64,000 nucleotides of DNA from Salirhabdus salicampi (lineage in GTDB: Bacteria > Bacillota > Bacilli > Bacillales > Alkalibacillaceae): the NCBI RefSeq assembly GCF_024259515.1, contig NZ_JANBWE010000002.1, positions 248,001 to 312,000 on the forward strand. Direction: 5' to 3'. The translations under genes and the position numbers were made by a program. This document shows positions 53,476 through 62,887 of this stretch, one piece after another; the stretch's first letter is position 1; every line of letters begins with the position of its first letter. Below the pieces are notes generated by a model that worked only from the letters and a program-made list of their open reading frames with translations, was not told the origin of the DNA and did not search any database.

Positions 53476-54762
53476 TTAGGAAATTACTTTTTTCACATCC
53501 TCAAAAAATGTAGGATACGATATATCTATGCAATCAGGATTTTGAATTTCAATTTTCTCACTTGATAAGAAGGATGCAATAACAGCCATCATGCCAATTC
53601 GATGATCACCGAAGGATGATACTGTTCCACCTTGAAGGGCTGTCCCACCTTCAATTTCAAGACCATCCTCACGTTCAGTGACGGTGGCTCCAAGCACATC
53701 CAACACTTGTTTAATTGCACGAACACGATCTGTCTCTTTAACACGTAACTCCTCAGCATCCTTAATAACCGTCTTCCCTTCAGCTTGGGTTGCAGCTAAC
53801 GCAATTAACGGGATTTCATCTACGAGACGTGGAATCATTGCTCCTTCCACTGTCGTTGCAGTTAATTTACTCGCCTTAACGGAGACAGTTCCTACCGGTT
53901 CATCTCCAACATAGTGAGTAACATCCATATGAATGTTTGCACCCATTTGCTTTAATAAATCGATAATGCCAGTACGTGTTTCATTCAATCCTACATTTTC
54001 AATAACTAACTCAGATTGTTCCACTAAAGTAGCTGCTACAATAAAGAAGGCTGCAGATGAAATATCACCCGGGACTTTCACAGCTGCTCCTTTTAAGGCT
54101 TGTGGTCCTTCAATTGATACATTAACACCATTCTTCGTAATCGTTCCTCCAAAGGCTCCAATCATACGCTCGGTATGATCTCGTGTTGCAACCGGTTCAA
54201 CTACAGTTGTCGTGCCCTCGGTTAATAAACCCGCAAGTAATATCGCCGACTTCACTTGTGCACTATTTACTGGCAGCTTATACTCGATAGGTTGTAGAAC
54301 GCCCCCACGTATGCTCATAGGTAAGAACCTTCCTGTATCACGACCATCAATCGTAGAACCCATTTGTCGTAAAGGAACGGAAACCCGATCCATTGGTCGG
54401 TTAGACAGTGAATCATCACCTGTTAATACAAAGTGGTAAGGCAATCCTGATAAAACACCTAGTAATAGACGGGCGGTTGTACCGGAGTTTCCAAAGAATA
54501 AAGGCTCAGTAGGTTCCTGTAAACCTGATACTCCTCGTCCTTGAATGGTCACACTTTCACCGTGTTGTTCGATTTTTACCCCCATTTTACGAAAAGCTTC
54601 AATTGTGCGTAAGCAATCTTTACCTAATAAAAAGTTTTCGATTTGTGTCTCACCTTCTGCCAAAGAGCCAAATATAACCGCACGGTGTGACATTGATTTA
54701 TCCCCAGGGACTTGCAGCGTTCCTTTAATAGAATCATTTTTATGGTGAACTGATATTGTCAT
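53476..54762 (-). CDS. aroA: 3-phosphoshikimate 1-carboxyvinyltransferase
   Basis: EPSP synthase, adding enolpyruvate from PEP to shikimate 3-phosphate. About 428 residues: PGDKSMSHRAVIFGSLAEG, FFGNSGTTARLLLGVL, and RVKETDRVRAI in the second half carry substrate-binding Lys, Asn, Arg and catalytic Asp/Glu residues. It is the class II type (with NSGT... and RPMDRV). The start is the ATG at 54762; a GTG at 54771 is less well spaced from AAAGG. It ends the aroC-aroB-aroH-hisC-tyrA-aroA supraoperon; B. subtilis calls this gene aroE. Confidence 0.94.
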   Translation of the reverse strand: MTISVHHKNDSIKGTLQVPGDKSMSHRAVIFGSLAEGETQIENFLLGKDCLRTIEAFRKMGVKIEQHGESVTIQGRGVSGLQEPTEPLFFGNSGTTARLLLGVLSGLPYHFVLTGDDSLSNRPMDRVSVPLRQMGSTIDGRDTGRFLPMSIRGGVLQPIEYKLPVNSAQVKSAILLAGLLTEGTTTVVEPVATRDHTERMIGAFGGTITKNGVNVSIEGPQALKGAAVKVPGDISSAAFFIVAATLVEQSELVIENVGLNETRTGIIDLLKQMGANIHMDVTHYVGDEPVGTVSVKASKLTATTVEGAMIPRLVDEIPLIALAATQAEGKTVIKDAEELRVKETDRVRAIKQVLDVLGATVTEREDGLEIEGGTALQGGTVSSFGDHRIGMMAVIASFLSSEKIEIQNPDCIDISYPTFFEDVKKVIS

Positions 54763-54776
54763 TCTTTTCACAACCT

Positions 54777-55883
54777 TTACAATTGCTCATCTGTAAAAAC
54801 TTCATATTTATTATGATGTAACAAATGAATTGCTTTTTCTTTTTCGTCTTCTGTTTGAACTGTAATTCGTAAAACACCTGTCATGTTTTCTCGAATTTCA
54901 TGTATTTGTGTATTCGTCACATTAATTTCTTCATCCGCCATAAGCTTAAATACTTTATATAGCTCGCCAGGCTTATCATAAATATCAATATAAAGATCAT
55001 AAAAGGCCGGTATTGCACCTTTATCACGTTTAGGTAAGCCGTCACGGTAGTCTTTTGCTGTTGTAAGATAAGAGACGACCTTATCTTTCTCCTCATTTTC
55101 AATCATTTGTTTAACGGCTACCATTTCATCAATCCAATCCGACAAGAGATGTGTAAGTTTTTCTTTGTTTTGAAAGAATATATCTTGCCACAAAAATGGA
55201 TTACTTGATGCAATTCTTGTAATATCACGAAAACCACCTGCCGCCAGTTGCGAGATAAATGGAAAGTGATCTCCCCATTTTCTAGCCTGGTGTACAAGTG
55301 AAGATGCAATTAAATGCGGAAAATGAGATACAACACCAGTCATTTTGTCATGTTCTGTTGAATTTAGTTCTATAAAATAACTCTTCGTTTCACTTAAAAC
55401 CCTTTTTAATGTGTCAATATGATGTTGTTCAGTAGAATTTGATGGTGTTAGCACATAGAATGCGTTCTCAAATAAATGACTACGAGCTGCTTCAATCCCT
55501 TGTTTGTGCGAACCAGCCATTGGGTGTCCACCTACAAAGGTAAAGTTATTTTGTCCTGTTAATTCATTAGCTTTTTCAATTACAGGTCCCTTTACAGAAG
55601 AAACATCAGTTACAATCTTTTCTTCCTGCAGGGGAATATTCAAAAATTCGTCCATGTATTGTAATGTAATATAGATCGGTGTAGCTAAAAAAATGATATT
55701 ACACTTTTGAACCCCTTCTACAAAGCTATCGACCTCGTCATCGATAATATTATGCTGCAACGCATAGTCTATTGATTCATTGTTTACATCGTACCCATAT
55801 ACTATTACATCATCACGTTTATATTTAATGTTTTTGGCGATGGAACCGCCTATTAAACCTAATCCGACTATTAATACTTTCAT
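54777..55883 (-). CDS. tyrA: Prephenate dehydrogenase with C-terminal ACT domain
   Basis: NAD-dependent step to tyrosine. The Rossmann motif is VGLGLIGGSIAKNIK; HPMAGSHKQGIEAA is the substrate-binding region, and the ACT domain (about 300-368; DLYIDIYDKPGELYKVFKLM) likely senses tyrosine. 368 residues is the Bacillus length. Starts 26 bp after hisC ends, in the same operon. B. subtilis TyrA also has this ACT domain. Confidence 0.96.
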   Translation of the reverse strand: MKVLIVGLGLIGGSIAKNIKYKRDDVIVYGYDVNNESIDYALQHNIIDDEVDSFVEGVQKCNIIFLATPIYITLQYMDEFLNIPLQEEKIVTDVSSVKGPVIEKANELTGQNNFTFVGGHPMAGSHKQGIEAARSHLFENAFYVLTPSNSTEQHHIDTLKRVLSETKSYFIELNSTEHDKMTGVVSHFPHLIASSLVHQARKWGDHFPFISQLAAGGFRDITRIASSNPFLWQDIFFQNKEKLTHLLSDWIDEMVAVKQMIENEEKDKVVSYLTTAKDYRDGLPKRDKGAIPAFYDLYIDIYDKPGELYKVFKLMADEEINVTNTQIHEIRENMTGVLRITVQTEDEKEKAIHLLHHNKYEVFTDEQL

Positions 55884-55909
55884 GATTGTAACCCCTTTAA
55901 TGTCGAAAA

Positions 55910-56989
55910 TCAGAGTATCTTAGATAATGCTTCTAAAAACGGATCCACATCTCTATCTTTCGGTACTGTTACACGAATACTCTTATCAATTCCTAACAAC
56001 TCACCAGCTCTTACAATAAAGCCATTTTGCAGAAGTTGTTCAGCTACCTCTAATCCTGAATTCGGTAAATGAATAAGTAAAAAGTTTGTTTCCGATGGAA
56101 AATATGACAACCCTTTCTGTACACAAAAAGCCTCTAAACGTCTGCGGTTTTGTTCGTTTTTTTCACATGTATCCCGAATAAACATTTGATCCTTTAATGC
56201 AACTGTTGCCGCTAATTGTCCGACTGTTGTAGTGTTAAAAGGGCCTCGCACCGTGTTCAAATACGATATAATTTGCTCATTCCCAATGCCATAACCGACT
56301 CTTAACCCGGCCAATCCATATGCTTTAGAGAAAGTACGTAGGATGATTATATTTTGATAGTTTTGTAGCAACGGTATTGTGTTAGGGTAGTCCTCTGCAG
56401 TTACGTATTCAAAGTAAGCCTCGTCAATCACAATAAGAACATGGCTCGGACAACGCTCTATGAAAGCAAACAAATCCTCCTGTTGAATATAACCACCTGT
56501 TGGATTGTTCGGTGTACATAGCCAGACCACTTTTGTTTGTTTATCAATAGCCGCTAACATCTCCTCCAAGTTATGACTCCCTTCCAACAAAGGAACTTCT
56601 CGAATTTCAGCTCCTTCAATATTGGCATGATGCCGATATTGGGGAAAGGTTGGGGTTGCCATGACCGTGTTATCATGTCGTGTCAAAAATGTTCGGCAGA
56701 TCATTTGGACAATTTCATCAGACCCACTACCAAATATGAGTTGATGTTCTGCTACTTGAAGGTGCGAGGCTAGCCGTTCACGTAACTGTCTAGCATATCC
56801 ATCTGGATATTGATGAACCGAAAGGAAGTCCTTCCTTAACGTTTCTTCGACTAACGTTGAAAATCCATAAGGGTTTTCATTCGACGCAAGTTTCACGATT
56901 TCCGTTAACCCGTACTCCTTTTTCACCTCTTCTATGCTTTTCCCCGGCTGATAAGGGGTTAAAGTTTTTATGATACGCTTCGGTTCCAT
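55910..56989 (-). CDS. hisC: Histidinol-phosphate/aromatic aminotransferase
   Basis: PLP-dependent class I/II aminotransferase of 359 residues. Blocks: KLASNENPYGFS, CTPNNPTGGYIQ, VIDEAYFEY and the PLP lysine in TFSKAYGLAGLRVGYG. In Bacillus this enzyme serves histidine, tyrosine and phenylalanine synthesis, which explains its place in the aromatic operon. It follows aroH after 12 bp, where B. subtilis has six trp genes; see findings. Confidence 0.95.
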   Translation of the reverse strand: MEPKRIIKTLTPYQPGKSIEEVKKEYGLTEIVKLASNENPYGFSTLVEETLRKDFLSVHQYPDGYARQLRERLASHLQVAEHQLIFGSGSDEIVQMICRTFLTRHDNTVMATPTFPQYRHHANIEGAEIREVPLLEGSHNLEEMLAAIDKQTKVVWLCTPNNPTGGYIQQEDLFAFIERCPSHVLIVIDEAYFEYVTAEDYPNTIPLLQNYQNIIILRTFSKAYGLAGLRVGYGIGNEQIISYLNTVRGPFNTTTVGQLAATVALKDQMFIRDTCEKNEQNRRRLEAFCVQKGLSYFPSETNFLLIHLPNSGLEVAEQLLQNGFIVRAGELLGIDKSIRVTVPKDRDVDPFLEALSKIL

Positions 56990-57001
56990 TCGTCCTCACC
57001 T

Positions 57002-57364
57002 CTAATTTGTTAAATCGGGTCGTAGTTGTCTTGCTCTTTCATGGTAAATATGTTCCACTTCATCTTGTCGCTTCATTGTTTCCACATTCATCATGATTCG
57101 AATGCATTTTTCCATACTGCCAGGCACAGGAATTTCTTGTGTACACATGACCGGAACGTATTTCCACCCATCAATTGAACGTATGGCCTTCGCAGGAAAA
57201 GTAGCATTTAAATCATGAGTCATCGATACAATAACGGACGATATTTGCTCTGGGCTGACGTCATTTTGTTTAGCCATATCGGCTATAAGGGCTTCCGTAA
57301 CACGCAGTATTTCTTCTGAGTTATTGCTCTCTACTGTTGTGGCCCCTCGTATTCCTCTTAACAT
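57002..57364 (-). CDS. aroH: Chorismate mutase (AroH type)
   Basis: Monofunctional trimeric chorismate mutase of 120 residues, directing chorismate to prephenate. Family residues are RGIRGATTVESNNSEEI at the N-terminus (Arg7 equivalent), AVIVSMTHDLNATFPAKAIR-type loop and VPVMCTQEIPVPGSMEKCIR with the active-site Cys and Arg. It overlaps aroB by 7 bp. Confidence 0.96.
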   Translation of the reverse strand: MLRGIRGATTVESNNSEEILRVTEALIADMAKQNDVSPEQISSVIVSMTHDLNATFPAKAIRSIDGWKYVPVMCTQEIPVPGSMEKCIRIMMNVETMKRQDEVEHIYHERARQLRPDLTN

Positions 57365-58434
57365 ATATGTTTCATCCCTTCTTGGAAACGGGTCAATTCA
57401 AATTGGATTTGGTCTTTTTTAAATGGGACAATCTTTGGCTTCCCTACACTCTCTAATAGCACCATATGAATTTCCCCTTGACGATTTTTCTTATCTCCGA
57501 TCATTCGAGCAACGATTCCTTCAACCGGTAATTCCTCTATGATGCCTAATGGGTACTGTAATCGTCGTAACCACGCCTGATATTCTTTTGTCGGCAACGT
57601 AATGTTGTTATATTTCTCACTGAGATGTAAGGCAAATAACATCCCAACTGCTACCGCTTCTCCGTGTGTAATTCTCCCATACCCTAATTCTGATTCAATG
57701 GCGTGACCTAACGTATGACCAAAGTTTAAATATTTTCGAATTCCGCTCTCTTTTTCATCTTCAGACACGATGGCAGCTTTCACTTTTATCCCTTGTACGA
57801 TGGCATCCGCTAATTGTTGAGTATGTAATGATTCGTTTTGAAGCAAGTCATGTAAAAATTTTTCATCACTTATCCAGGCGTGTTTCATAACCTCTGCCAT
57901 ACCTGAACGGACTTCTGCGGTAGGTAATGATTTTAGGGTTTCCATATCATAGATGACAGCTACAGGCTGGTGAAAGTTTCCGATTAAATTTTTCCCTAAT
58001 GGGTGGTTAATCGCCACTTTCCCACCAACACTACTATCGTGAGCTAATATTGTAGTTGGTACTTGAATAAAATCAATCCCCCGCATATAAGTTGATGCAA
58101 TAAACCCTGCTAAGTCACCAACCATGCCTCCCCCCAATGCAATGATAAGAGAGTTCCGGTCGAGTCCTGACTTAATGGCTGCGGTATGGATCCCTTCAAA
58201 CTGCTCAAAACTTTTCGATTGCTCACCAGCTGGTACTACGAAAGTGGAAACGTGACTATCACTAGGTAATCCCACTTGAACGTCATGTAAGTATAGCTTG
58301 CTAACGATATCATCGGTAATTACAAACACACGGTTATAAGACTTCGGTAAAAAATTTGCTAATTGATGACGCAATCCTTCCCCGATATATACATTGTAAT
58401 GATGTTGCTCTGTATGGATCGGAATGGTTTGCAT
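57358..58434 (-). CDS. aroB: 3-dehydroquinate synthase
   Basis: Second step of the shikimate pathway. About 359 residues with GGGMVGDLAGFIASTYMRGI, DSSVGGKVAINHPLGKN and the zinc ligands around EVMKHAWI and FGHTLGHAIE, HGEAVAVGM. The ATG at 58434 overlaps the aroC stop (TAATG) and has TAGGTG 7 nt upstream, so translation is coupled; the frame's earlier Met is rejected. Confidence 0.96.
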   Translation of the reverse strand: MQTIPIHTEQHHYNVYIGEGLRHQLANFLPKSYNRVFVITDDIVSKLYLHDVQVGLPSDSHVSTFVVPAGEQSKSFEQFEGIHTAAIKSGLDRNSLIIALGGGMVGDLAGFIASTYMRGIDFIQVPTTILAHDSSVGGKVAINHPLGKNLIGNFHQPVAVIYDMETLKSLPTAEVRSGMAEVMKHAWISDEKFLHDLLQNESLHTQQLADAIVQGIKVKAAIVSEDEKESGIRKYLNFGHTLGHAIESELGYGRITHGEAVAVGMLFALHLSEKYNNITLPTKEYQAWLRRLQYPLGIIEELPVEGIVARMIGDKKNRQGEIHMVLLESVGKPKIVPFKKDQIQFELTRFQEGMKHIC

Positions 58435-59600
58435 TAAAAACACCTAACTTCCTCACGATATTCGTCTAATGCTCTTTTCAGTTGGGCGAACTGATCATGG
58501 GTAAATTGCTCACATAAAGCTTTCGCTACTTCCCAAGCGACAACGTGTTCCATAACAACAGCAGCGGCTGGAACAGCACAAGAATCAGAACGCTCAATGC
58601 TCGCCTTAAACGGCTCTTTCGTATCAATATCGACACTCATAAGTGGTTTATATAAAGTTGGAATTGGCTTCATAACACCACGTATAACTACAGGCATTCC
58701 TGTTGTCATACCACCTTCCAGACCACCTAAACGATTTGTTTTCCGATAGTAACCGCGCTCTTCGTTCCATGCAATTTCATCGTGTACTTCACTACCGTTA
58801 CGTCGAGCTGCCTCAAATCCGATTCCGAATTCGACCCCTTTAAACGCGTTAATACTAACAACACTACCGGCAATTTTGCTATCTAATTTACGATCGTAAT
58901 GAACGTATGAACCAATCCCAGCTGGCAGGCCTTCTACAACAACTTCGCATACGCCGCCAATAGAATCTCCGTCTTCTTTTGCTTTATCAATTGCATCCAT
59001 CATTTCTTTACCCTTTGTTTCGTTTAACGCTCTTACAGGTGAGGCTTCTGAAATTTGCTTTCTTTCTTCTAATGGCAAGTGTTCGTAGTCGTCAGCCACT
59101 ATACCTGCGATTTCTCTTACATAACCAACTACTTCAATGCCTAACTCAGAAAGCAATTTCTTTGCTACTGCACCTGCTGCTACTCGCGCTGCTGTTTCAC
59201 GAGCTGAAGATCTTTCTAATACGTTACGCATATCACGATGGCCGTATTTTAACGCCCCATTTAAATCAGCATGACCAGGACGGGGACGTGAAATTTGTCG
59301 TTTTGTTTCAGCATCTTCCGGAAGTGGGTCTTCACCCATGATGTTACGCCAATGTGTGAAATCATCGTTATTTATGACAAGAGTAATAGGGGAACCTAAT
59401 GTATAACCATGTCGAACCCCGCTCTTGATTTCCACAAGATCTTTTTCAATTTGCATACGGCGACCTCTACCGTGACCTTTTTGTCTTCTTAATAACGAAT
59501 CATTTATATCATCGTTCAGTAATGGCAAATTAGAAGGAATTCCTTCAACAATTGTTGTTAATTGCTTTCCGTGTGATTCACCTGCTGTTAAATATCGCAT
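58434..59600 (-). CDS. aroC: Chorismate synthase
   Basis: Makes chorismate from EPSP with reduced FMN. 388 residues with [43 protein letters not shown]-like [37 protein letters not shown], all catalytic blocks of the family. First gene of the aromatic operon; named aroF in B. subtilis. The leader holds a good promoter. Confidence 0.97.
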   Translation of the reverse strand: MRYLTAGESHGKQLTTIVEGIPSNLPLLNDDINDSLLRRQKGHGRGRRMQIEKDLVEIKSGVRHGYTLGSPITLVINNDDFTHWRNIMGEDPLPEDAETKRQISRPRPGHADLNGALKYGHRDMRNVLERSSARETAARVAAGAVAKKLLSELGIEVVGYVREIAGIVADDYEHLPLEERKQISEASPVRALNETKGKEMMDAIDKAKEDGDSIGGVCEVVVEGLPAGIGSYVHYDRKLDSKIAGSVVSINAFKGVEFGIGFEAARRNGSEVHDEIAWNEERGYYRKTNRLGGLEGGMTTGMPVVIRGVMKPIPTLYKPLMSVDIDTKEPFKASIERSDSCAVPAAAVVMEHVVAWEVAKALCEQFTHDQFAQLKRALDEYREEVRCF

Positions 59601-59715
59601 ATGTAATAACCTCCAATTAGTCTTCCGTTATTTTGTATTACTATATCATATATTAAATGCCTATAGTTTTAAAGGAGATATAAGAGAAAAATATGAATTT
59701 TCTAACTTACAAATT

Positions 59716-59746
59716 ATTATACCACAGTAAAGCGTTTAAGTGTTAA
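59716..59746 (-). promoter_or_regulatory. Probable promoter of the aroC operon
   Basis: Minus strand TATAAT (complement 59716-59721) with an extended TGG and, 19 bp upstream, TTAACA (complement 59741-59746). Leader of about 110 nt before aroC. No TRAP-type GAG/TAG repeat cluster is seen. Confidence 0.5.
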
Positions 59747-59780
59747 AGAGTTATTAAAAAAATAAAAAACCGACTTTGGA

Positions 59781-60554
59781 TTAACACTTTTCATAAAAAA
59801 ATGTTTCCGTCGGTTTCAAGTTATATCTCTGGGGATTTACAATTTGTTCGGTACTTCCAACGAACAATACTCCACCTGATCGTAACGCTTTACTAAATTG
59901 TTTATAGATTATATGTTTTGCCTCATCGGTAAAGTAAATAAAAACATTCCGGCAAACAATTAAATCAAATCCTTGTTCATAGTCATCTTCAAGTAAATTA
60001 TGCCTTTTAAAAGTGACCCGCTTTTTCAACTTAGGTAATACGTAATATCGATCTCCCAATTGTTCAAAGTACTTTTCCTTAAAGGGTAATGGTAACTCAC
60101 GTAATGATTTATTCGTATAAACCCCTTCCCGGGCTCTCGCTAAAACCGCTTGATCTAAGTCTGTCGCTAATACACTTGTACGCTTTAAAATACCGGAGTG
60201 GTCGGCAATCATGGCTAATGAGTAAGGTTCTTCACCTGCTGCACATGCCGCACTCCATACTTTTATACGTTGACTATTTTTCGCGAGCCGGGGAAATACG
60301 TTTTGCTTTAATACTTCCCAGCGCCTTTGGTTTCGAAAAAAATCAGATACGTTAATCGTAATTCGATTTAAAAATTCTTCATATAATTCCTCATCTTGTA
60401 ACATAGCCCGATAATAATCCCCGAAAGTATGATAGCCTCTTTTATCTCGCAACGTTGTTAAACGACGGAACATTTGTGTCTGTTTATACAAACGTAGATT
60501 AATGTTGGATTTTTCGTATATATTGTTGATAAAGCGATCATAATCCCCATTCAT
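59781..60554 (-). CDS. cheR: Chemotaxis protein methyltransferase CheR
   Basis: SAM-dependent methyltransferase of 257 residues that methylates glutamates on chemoreceptors. N-terminal helical domain (to about 70) and catalytic domain with INVSDFFRNQRRWEVLK, KVWSAACAAGEEPYSLAMI (SAM site), LDQAVLARAREGVY, FDLIVCRNVFIYF. It indicates motility genes elsewhere. Located between ndk and aroC as in B. subtilis. Confidence 0.96.
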   Translation of the reverse strand: MNGDYDRFINNIYEKSNINLRLYKQTQMFRRLTTLRDKRGYHTFGDYYRAMLQDEELYEEFLNRITINVSDFFRNQRRWEVLKQNVFPRLAKNSQRIKVWSAACAAGEEPYSLAMIADHSGILKRTSVLATDLDQAVLARAREGVYTNKSLRELPLPFKEKYFEQLGDRYYVLPKLKKRVTFKRHNLLEDDYEQGFDLIVCRNVFIYFTDEAKHIIYKQFSKALRSGGVLFVGSTEQIVNPQRYNLKPTETFFYEKC

Positions 60555-60611
60555 CTTATCGGCTCCTTAATATAATTCCTACTACAATTATAGCCTACTA
60601 AACCATATAAA

Positions 60612-60635
60612 AAAACCAGCTAATTAGCTGGTTTT
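60612..60635 (-). terminator. Terminator after ndk
   Basis: AAAACCAGCTAA / TTAGCTGGTTTT perfect repeat with T run on the minus strand; overlaps the ndk stop. Confidence 0.88.
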
Positions 60636-61080
60636 AATAGATCCATGCGTTGTTGTCTTTTTTGTATGTAAGGACATCTTCTTCATTAAAAAATAAATTT
60701 ATTTCACGTTCAGCACTTTCAGGTGAGTCAGATCCATGAATGACATTTTTTCCTACTGTTAAACCGTAGTCTCCTCGAATCGTTCCAGGAAGTGCTTCAG
60801 CAGGGTTCGTTTTTCCCATCATTTGTCTTGCTGTCGAAATCACTTGGTCACCTTCCCATACCATCGCAAAAACAGGTCCAGAAGTAATGAAATCGACTAA
60901 TTCACCAAAAAATGGCTTTTCTTTATGCTCACCGTAATGCTCTTCAGCAAGCTCTTTTGATACTTGCATCAGTTTAGCACCAACAAGCTGAAACCCTTTT
61001 CTCTCAAATTTTGCAACAATATCCCCAACTAGATTTCGTTGAACTCCGTCTGGCTTGACCATTATGAACGTTTTCTCCAT
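60634..61080 (-). CDS. ndk: Nucleoside diphosphate kinase
   Basis: Keeps NTP and dNTP pools balanced by phosphoryl transfer through a His intermediate. 148 residues; active site His in [18 protein letters not shown], and [25 protein letters not shown] at the start. The length and blocks are standard. RBS AGGGGTGTAAC. Confidence 0.97.
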   Translation of the reverse strand: MEKTFIMVKPDGVQRNLVGDIVAKFERKGFQLVGAKLMQVSKELAEEHYGEHKEKPFFGELVDFITSGPVFAMVWEGDQVISTARQMMGKTNPAEALPGTIRGDYGLTVGKNVIHGSDSPESAEREINLFFNEEDVLTYKKDNNAWIY

Positions 61081-61115
61081 CTGTTACACCCCTTGTACAT
61101 TGTTGATTATATTTT

Positions 61116-61129
61116 TGAAACCGTTTAAA
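61116..61129. promoter_or_regulatory. cre-like site upstream of ndk
   Basis: TGAAACCGTTTAAA matches the CcpA consensus TGWAANCGNTNWCA except for one base; 36 bp before the ndk ATG. Confidence 0.35.
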
Positions 61130-61166
61130 ATTTTATCAAAAATTAAGATAATTTACAATTCTTTCT

Positions 61167-61180
61167 TGAAAACGTTGTCA
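61167..61180. promoter_or_regulatory. cre-consensus match at the hepT stop
   Basis: TGAAAACGTTGTCA fits TGWAANCGNTNWCA at every position. It covers the hepT stop codon and lies 87 bp upstream of ndk. Confidence 0.4.
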
Positions 61181-62149
61181 CGAAGTTCTTTTTCCGATAT
61201 ATTTTGCAATTTGTTTTAACGCGTTTTTAGCCCTGTTATCGGGCAGTTGATCAAGCTGTTGAAATGCTTTTTGTAAATAACGATCACTAATTTCATAAGC
61301 GTAGTCAATTGCGTTATTCGTCTTTACTTCCTCAATGATATCTTTGACATCTTCTTTTCCTACATGTTGCCGTTTCGATAATTTTTTCTCCAGTTTATCT
61401 TTGAACGTTTGATCCCGCATTAAATATAAAACTGGAAGCGTAATATTTCCATTCATCAAATCACTGCCTGCAGGCTTTCCCAGCTCCTCATCAGTTGATG
61501 TAAAATCTAAGATATCATCGATAATTTGATAAGACATGCCAATATAATACCCGTATCGAAATAGAGCACGCTCACTTTTTTCATCAAGATCACTTGCCGC
61601 AGCTCCAAGACGACAGCTTATGGCAATAAGAAGAGCTGTTTTTCGTTTAATCCTACGTAAATACGTTCTAATGTTTTGATTTACATTGTATTGGTCTTTT
61701 AATTGTTCAATTTCACCAAGACAAACTTCTACGATTCCGCGGGACAAAATTTGATGAGCTTTTGCACTATTTGCTTCGGAAAGAACCTCTAAAGCACGTG
61801 CAATCATAAAATCGCCAGTATACATCGCAACCCGGTTATCCCATTTCGATTTCACTGTTTCTTTCCCCCGTCGCAATTGCGCATCATCGATAACATCATC
61901 ATGTACGAGGGTTGCCATATGGATAAGTTCAAGGGCTATAGCAACCTTTTTCACTCTTTCGAAGTTGTATTCCCCAAACTGAGCCGCTAACAAAACAAAA
62001 ACAGGACGAATTCGTTTTCCTCCTGCTTGAAGTAACTGGGTTGAAGCTGCACGCAATACTGAGTGCTCCGCCTGAATAATATGGAGTAGCTCTTTATCAA
62101 TTTTGTTAATATCATCTTTTAGAAAGTAATAGCTTGTAGACAATTTCAT
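61178..62149 (-). CDS. hepT: Heptaprenyl diphosphate synthase component II
   Basis: Catalytic subunit of the heterodimer making the C35 side chain of menaquinone-7. About 323 residues: the first Asp-rich motif LVHDDVIDDAQLRRG and second QIIDDILDFTSTDEELGKPAGSDL are intact, with KTALLIAISCRLGAAAS between. ATG at 62149, 8 nt after AAAGGTG; the TTG-type longer start is not supported. The operon is hepS-menG-hepT. Confidence 0.95.
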   Translation of the reverse strand: MKLSTSYYFLKDDINKIDKELLHIIQAEHSVLRAASTQLLQAGGKRIRPVFVLLAAQFGEYNFERVKKVAIALELIHMATLVHDDVIDDAQLRRGKETVKSKWDNRVAMYTGDFMIARALEVLSEANSAKAHQILSRGIVEVCLGEIEQLKDQYNVNQNIRTYLRRIKRKTALLIAISCRLGAAASDLDEKSERALFRYGYYIGMSYQIIDDILDFTSTDEELGKPAGSDLMNGNITLPVLYLMRDQTFKDKLEKKLSKRQHVGKEDVKDIIEEVKTNNAIDYAYEISDRYLQKAFQQLDQLPDNRAKNALKQIAKYIGKRTS

Positions 62150-62173
62150 GAAAGTCACCTTTTATACTTTGTT

Positions 62174-62884
62174 CTAATTTGGTTTTACGCCTAAGTGCAT
62201 GGCAGCAACCCCGCCTGTATAACTTTTCACTTGAACATTACTGAGGCCTGCTTCTTCAAACATGGTCTTTAATGTAAAACGGTCTGGAAAGTCTTTAGCT
62301 GAATCATAGAGCCATTTATATTCCTCATAACTCCTTGCAAACACCTTCCCAAATAAAGGCATCACAAACTGAAAATAAACATAATATAATTGCTTGAAAA
62401 CAGGTAGTGTAGGTTGTGATGTTTCTAAGCAAACGACCTTGCCCCCTGGTTTGACAACTCGAGCCATTTCCGATAATACCTTAGCATAATCTTGGACGTT
62501 ACGTAAACCAAAACCAATCGTCACGTAATCAAACGTGTTGTCTGGAAAAGGAAGGTTCATTGCATCTCCATGAACAAAAGATACATAATCTAAGTTCATT
62601 TCTTTCACCTTTTCCCGACCTACTGATAACATATTTTCACTAAAATCTAAACCAACCACTTCTCCAGATGTTCCTACTGCTCTCGCTAATGATATAGCCC
62701 AGTCACCTGTTCCACAACATACATCGAGTGCTTTAGCACCTTTCTGAACGTCCATCCTTTTCATAACATCTTTTCGCCACGCCTTATGACGTTGAAAAGA
62801 TATAATGGAATTCATTTTGTCATACTTTTTATAAATTTTTTCAAATACGTGATGAACCTTAGCTGATTTCGTTTGCCGCTCCAT
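62174..62884 (-). CDS. menG: Demethylmenaquinone methyltransferase
   Basis: Last step of menaquinone synthesis (also called UbiE/MenH), 236 residues. SAM motif [17 protein letters not shown], post-motif [25 protein letters not shown], and the C-terminal [11 protein letters not shown] of the family. It lies between hepS and hepT, so the three supply the quinone used by QcrABC. Confidence 0.97.
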   Translation of the reverse strand: MERQTKSAKVHHVFEKIYKKYDKMNSIISFQRHKAWRKDVMKRMDVQKGAKALDVCCGTGDWAISLARAVGTSGEVVGLDFSENMLSVGREKVKEMNLDYVSFVHGDAMNLPFPDNTFDYVTIGFGLRNVQDYAKVLSEMARVVKPGGKVVCLETSQPTLPVFKQLYYVYFQFVMPLFGKVFARSYEEYKWLYDSAKDFPDRFTLKTMFEEAGLSNVQVKSYTGGVAAMHLGVKPN

Positions 62885-62887
62885 TTG

